A stretch of 64,000 nucleotides of DNA from JADJGC01 sp964617645 (GTDB taxonomy: Bacteria; Zixibacteria; MSB-5A5; CAIYYT01). The DNA lies in the NCBI GenBank assembly GCA_964617645.1, contig CAZTYE010000013.1, positions 35,941-99,940 on the forward strand, read 5' to 3'. Shown here piece after piece: positions 61,863 to 64,000 of this stretch (positions are counted from its first letter, which is position 1; every line of letters begins with the position of its first letter). The notes under the pieces were generated by a model. The model saw nothing but the letters and a program-made list of their open reading frames with translations. It made no database searches and was not told the DNA's origin. A program made the position numbers and the translations under genes.

Positions 61863-63683
61863 TTAGTTGAGATTGACCAGTAAGAGAACGAGACCCTCGC
61901 CGGATTCAAGGCCGGTCATAGCCTTGCCGAGCACAGCGCCAAAGGATCGATCGCGGTCGGAAGCGCGCATGGCAACGCCGGGGAGATTCGATGAAGTCAG
62001 CAGGTCGCCCGGCTTGATCGCGCCATTCCCGGCTGAGGCGCGCACGAAAACGCGGCCGGTGAGAGCGACATTCTGGCCAGAATCGAGGACGCGATCCTGC
62101 TTGAGAGTTAGGCCGGGGTTCACTCCACCGGCACCGGAAACAACGCCGGCGATGCGGGTGTCGTACGGCTGGTCGCTGATCTTGAGCTTGCCGGGATGCC
62201 GGTCATCGATGACGACGACGGTGCCTTCCGGCAGAATTGCCTCTCCGGTGACTTCGAATGGTTCGGCCAGATCGGCGCCACCGGTGATTTCGAGCGTGCC
62301 GGTGCGGGTCAGGCCACTGACATATGCGCCGCCGCTGACTTGAATCTCTGGCGTGATCAGCTTGTTGTTGCAGCGGATCGCGCCGATCACATCGATTTCA
62401 TAATCCGGATTCAAAGTGCCGATGCCCAGCCTTCCATTGTTGTTGATCACCGCGCGCGTGACGTTGCCGTTGGTGCGGAATTCGAGGCGATTGCCGCTTC
62501 CGTTATACATCACTGAAGCGTCGACGTTATTGAGGTTGTCGCCGAAGAGGACTCCGCGCTCCGCGGTGGACGGCGCGAGAATTGACAAGTAGGCGTTCGT
62601 GTTATTCTCGAATACGGCGACCGAGTTGGCATCGGCGCTAACATCTCCGGCGCTCGCCTTGTGGACGTGCAGGGTCTGGTCCGGATTGAGAGTGCCAATC
62701 CCTACCAACCCCGCCGGGGTGATGCGCATGCGATCGAGTTCACCGGCTCCCGCGGGTGCCGTGCGGAAGTTGATGCCCGCGCCAAAAAACGCGCCCGGCT
62801 CCGACCGACCGATGAGATAGAGATCGTTGACAAAGCCGTCAATGCGAAACGTATTCTGCGTACTGCCGCCGGAGTTTTCGATGTAGAGATTCTGCGACAC
62901 CGAAAACGCGCTGGGAACATTACCGATGAAGACGTCGCCGGCAGCAACCTGGAGTCTCGCCGCGGGAGTCGCCGTGCCGATCCCGACATTGCCGTTGGCG
63001 TCGAGGCTCATACGGCTGGCGTTACCGTTGGTGCGGAGATCCATTCGATTGTTGGCGCCGTTGTAAATCACACCGGCGTCGATGTTGTTCAGGTTATCGC
63101 CAAAAATGATTCCACGTTCCGCGAATGACGGTGTTAGTATGGTGAGATAGGCGTTGGCGTCATCCTCAAAGACGGCGATCGAACTGGCGTCCGCATCGGT
63201 GTTACCCGAGCTGCCCTTCAACACGTGAAGAGGTTGCTCCGGGAAGGCCGTTCCCAGCCCCAAATTACCGATGATTTGCCCGCCGCTTGCGCCATCGACG
63301 GTTCCGACGCGGTACGAATACGGAGCCGACACCAGACGACTGCGCGGACTCATCTCGGGATCAGTTCCGACTTTAATCGCCAGATAACGATCGGGGCCGG
63401 AGAACACGAGCGGACTGAGTGGTTGTATCTGCCCAAGCAGGACAGTGAAATGACCGTTCTGCGTGGTGTGGACGTCCTGGATTTCCGACCAAATCGCCAC
63501 GCCTCCTGCCGGGACGACGTATATCGCAAACGTCACCGATACGACACTGCCGTCAGGCAGCGCTTGATTCGCGGCGTTGGTCAGGCGCCCCTGATAGGAA
63601 ACCAGCAGTGGAACATCGGCGTTGGCGGTAGTCGACAGGAAAGCGAGCGCAAGCAAAAGAGTTGCTAAGCGATGAGATGACAT
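61863..63683 (-). CDS. secreted tail-fibre-like repeat protein
   Basis: The 606-residue product has a signal peptide (ending TTANA), then a 'VPLLVSYQGRLTNAANQALPDGSVVSVTFAIY' domain common to FCB surface proteins, and repeats of the 'GNVGIGTATPAARLQV' / 'GLVGIGTLNPDQTLHVHK' type found in phage tail fibres. A block of about 210 residues occurs twice (e.g. AERGIIFGDNLNNIDAGVIYNG and AERGVLFGDNLNNVDASVMYNG). The C-terminus resembles a shufflon or peptidase-G2-like tail domain. GGAGG precedes the ATG at 63683. It is probably a surface or extracellular fibre. Confidence 0.75.
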   Translation of the reverse strand: MSSHRLATLLLALAFLSTTANADVPLLVSYQGRLTNAANQALPDGSVVSVTFAIYVVPAGGVAIWSEIQDVHTTQNGHFTVLLGQIQPLSPLVFSGPDRYLAIKVGTDPEMSPRSRLVSAPYSYRVGTVDGASGGQIIGNLGLGTAFPEQPLHVLKGSSGNTDADASSIAVFEDDANAYLTILTPSFAERGIIFGDNLNNIDAGVIYNGANNRMDLRTNGNASRMSLDANGNVGIGTATPAARLQVAAGDVFIGNVPSAFSVSQNLYIENSGGSTQNTFRIDGFVNDLYLIGRSEPGAFFGAGINFRTAPAGAGELDRMRITPAGLVGIGTLNPDQTLHVHKASAGDVSADANSVAVFENNTNAYLSILAPSTAERGVLFGDNLNNVDASVMYNGSGNRLEFRTNGNVTRAVINNNGRLGIGTLNPDYEIDVIGAIRCNNKLITPEIQVSGGAYVSGLTRTGTLEITGGADLAEPFEVTGEAILPEGTVVVIDDRHPGKLKISDQPYDTRIAGVVSGAGGVNPGLTLKQDRVLDSGQNVALTGRVFVRASAGNGAIKPGDLLTSSNLPGVAMRASDRDRSFGAVLGKAMTGLESGEGLVLLLVNLN

Positions 63684-64000
63684 GAGAGCCTCCGGATGCA
63701 TGGGTGCAGTAAAGAACGTTTCCGCAAGTGGAACTTGGACTATTTAGACATAATATAACTCGAATGACAAAACTGGCAACAATTTTCTGAAGCGGTGAAA
63801 TAGGAATTCCGTGGTCGTGGTGTGCGACAGACTTCTCTCGTGGCGTGGACCGCGTAACGGACGGTGTTCGACCAGATGTCGCAATCGAGGTCGCTCCTAC
63901 TGCACTGGTTCTCGCCGCTCCTCCCTTTGTAGGGACCGTTGAAAGAGCCCTATAGGCTGTCACCCTGAGCGAAGCGAAGGGTCTGTGAGTATTGTGGCAC
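63684..64000. other. upstream region with dispersed repeats
   Basis: No gene is seen. Two dispersed repeats are present: a partial GGTCGCTCC copy near 63877-63897 and CACCCTGAGCGAAGCGAAGGG near 63960-63981. The promoter of the tail-fibre/metzincin unit should lie in the A/T-rich stretch 63740-63800 but no clear boxes were chosen. Confidence 0.45.

Noticed and set aside
1..64000. tRNA or rRNA genes
   Set aside because: No TTCGA-type T-arm with matching acceptor stem or rRNA block was recognised by eye in the intergenic regions.

Overview
The window looks like the genome of an uncultured, Gram-negative, respiratory bacterium of the FCB group, most likely candidate phylum Zixibacteria or a close relative. 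This is an inference from several signs: a GGPAP-type dockerin tail on a secreted protease, a YPNPFN...GVYYARL C-terminal sorting domain on a secreted propeller, promoters with a TTG-N19-TAnnTTT layout, and a very large multihaem cytochrome inventory. I count about 95 CxxCH motifs in eight proteins. No rRNA, tRNA or CRISPR array was recognised. A 100-base run of N (53246-53345) marks an assembly gap inside a repeat array.

Region 1 (1-20265, all + strand) is an extracellular electron transfer island. It opens with the end of an NrfD/HybB-type quinone-reactive membrane subunit and a 13-haem periplasmic cytochrome. A secreted beta-propeller, a frameshifted subtilase-dockerin gene and a 7-haem cytochrome follow. 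A compact nine-gene operon (6985-17547) then encodes a small secreted protein, a 42-haem cytochrome, an NHL propeller, two more multihaem cytochromes, an outer-membrane beta-barrel, two CsgG/GNA1162-like lipoproteins and a second NHL protein. A separate transcription unit (17620-20265) carries two secreted cytochromes with the haem-motif layout of OmcS-type nanowire cytochromes. Together these could move electrons from menaquinol through the periplasm and a porin-cytochrome conduit to extracellular filaments.

Region 2 (20308-27409, - strand) is an orphan contractile-injection (T6SS-like) effector cassette: PAAR spike, a 1177-residue OmpA/metzincin protein without signal peptide, a propeller lipoprotein and a DcrB/Eag-type (DUF1795) chaperone. 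Region 3 (28339-41519, - strand) is one long, tightly overlapped envelope unit: YbhN-like flippase, YfhO, dolichol-P-mannose-synthase-like and GT2 glycosyltransferases, WecA/MraY-like transferase, AccA, Trm112-like protein, PtsN-like protein, MreC, MreD, PBP2, RodA and a WlbA/WbpB-type sugar-nucleotide dehydrogenase. Region 4 (41691-46126) is a pair of exported amidohydrolases with partly lost metal ligands.

Region 5 (46285-51327, - strand) is a nitrogen-oxide module: a Crp/Fnr regulator, an octahaem hydroxylamine-oxidoreductase-family cytochrome, a NapH-like ferredoxin membrane protein, a DUF438/haemerythrin/PAS protein and a DUF1858/DUF2249 protein. An FNR-type box lies between the regulator and the cytochrome gene. 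Region 6 (51584-54952) holds inositol-phosphate synthase and then a REP-type palindrome array with its RAYT transposase, followed by a repeat-containing lipoprotein. Region 7 (54953-63683, - strand) has a cation/proton antiporter, rluB, scpB, scpA, trpS, an HNH endonuclease, a secreted metzincin and a secreted tail-fibre-like repeat protein.
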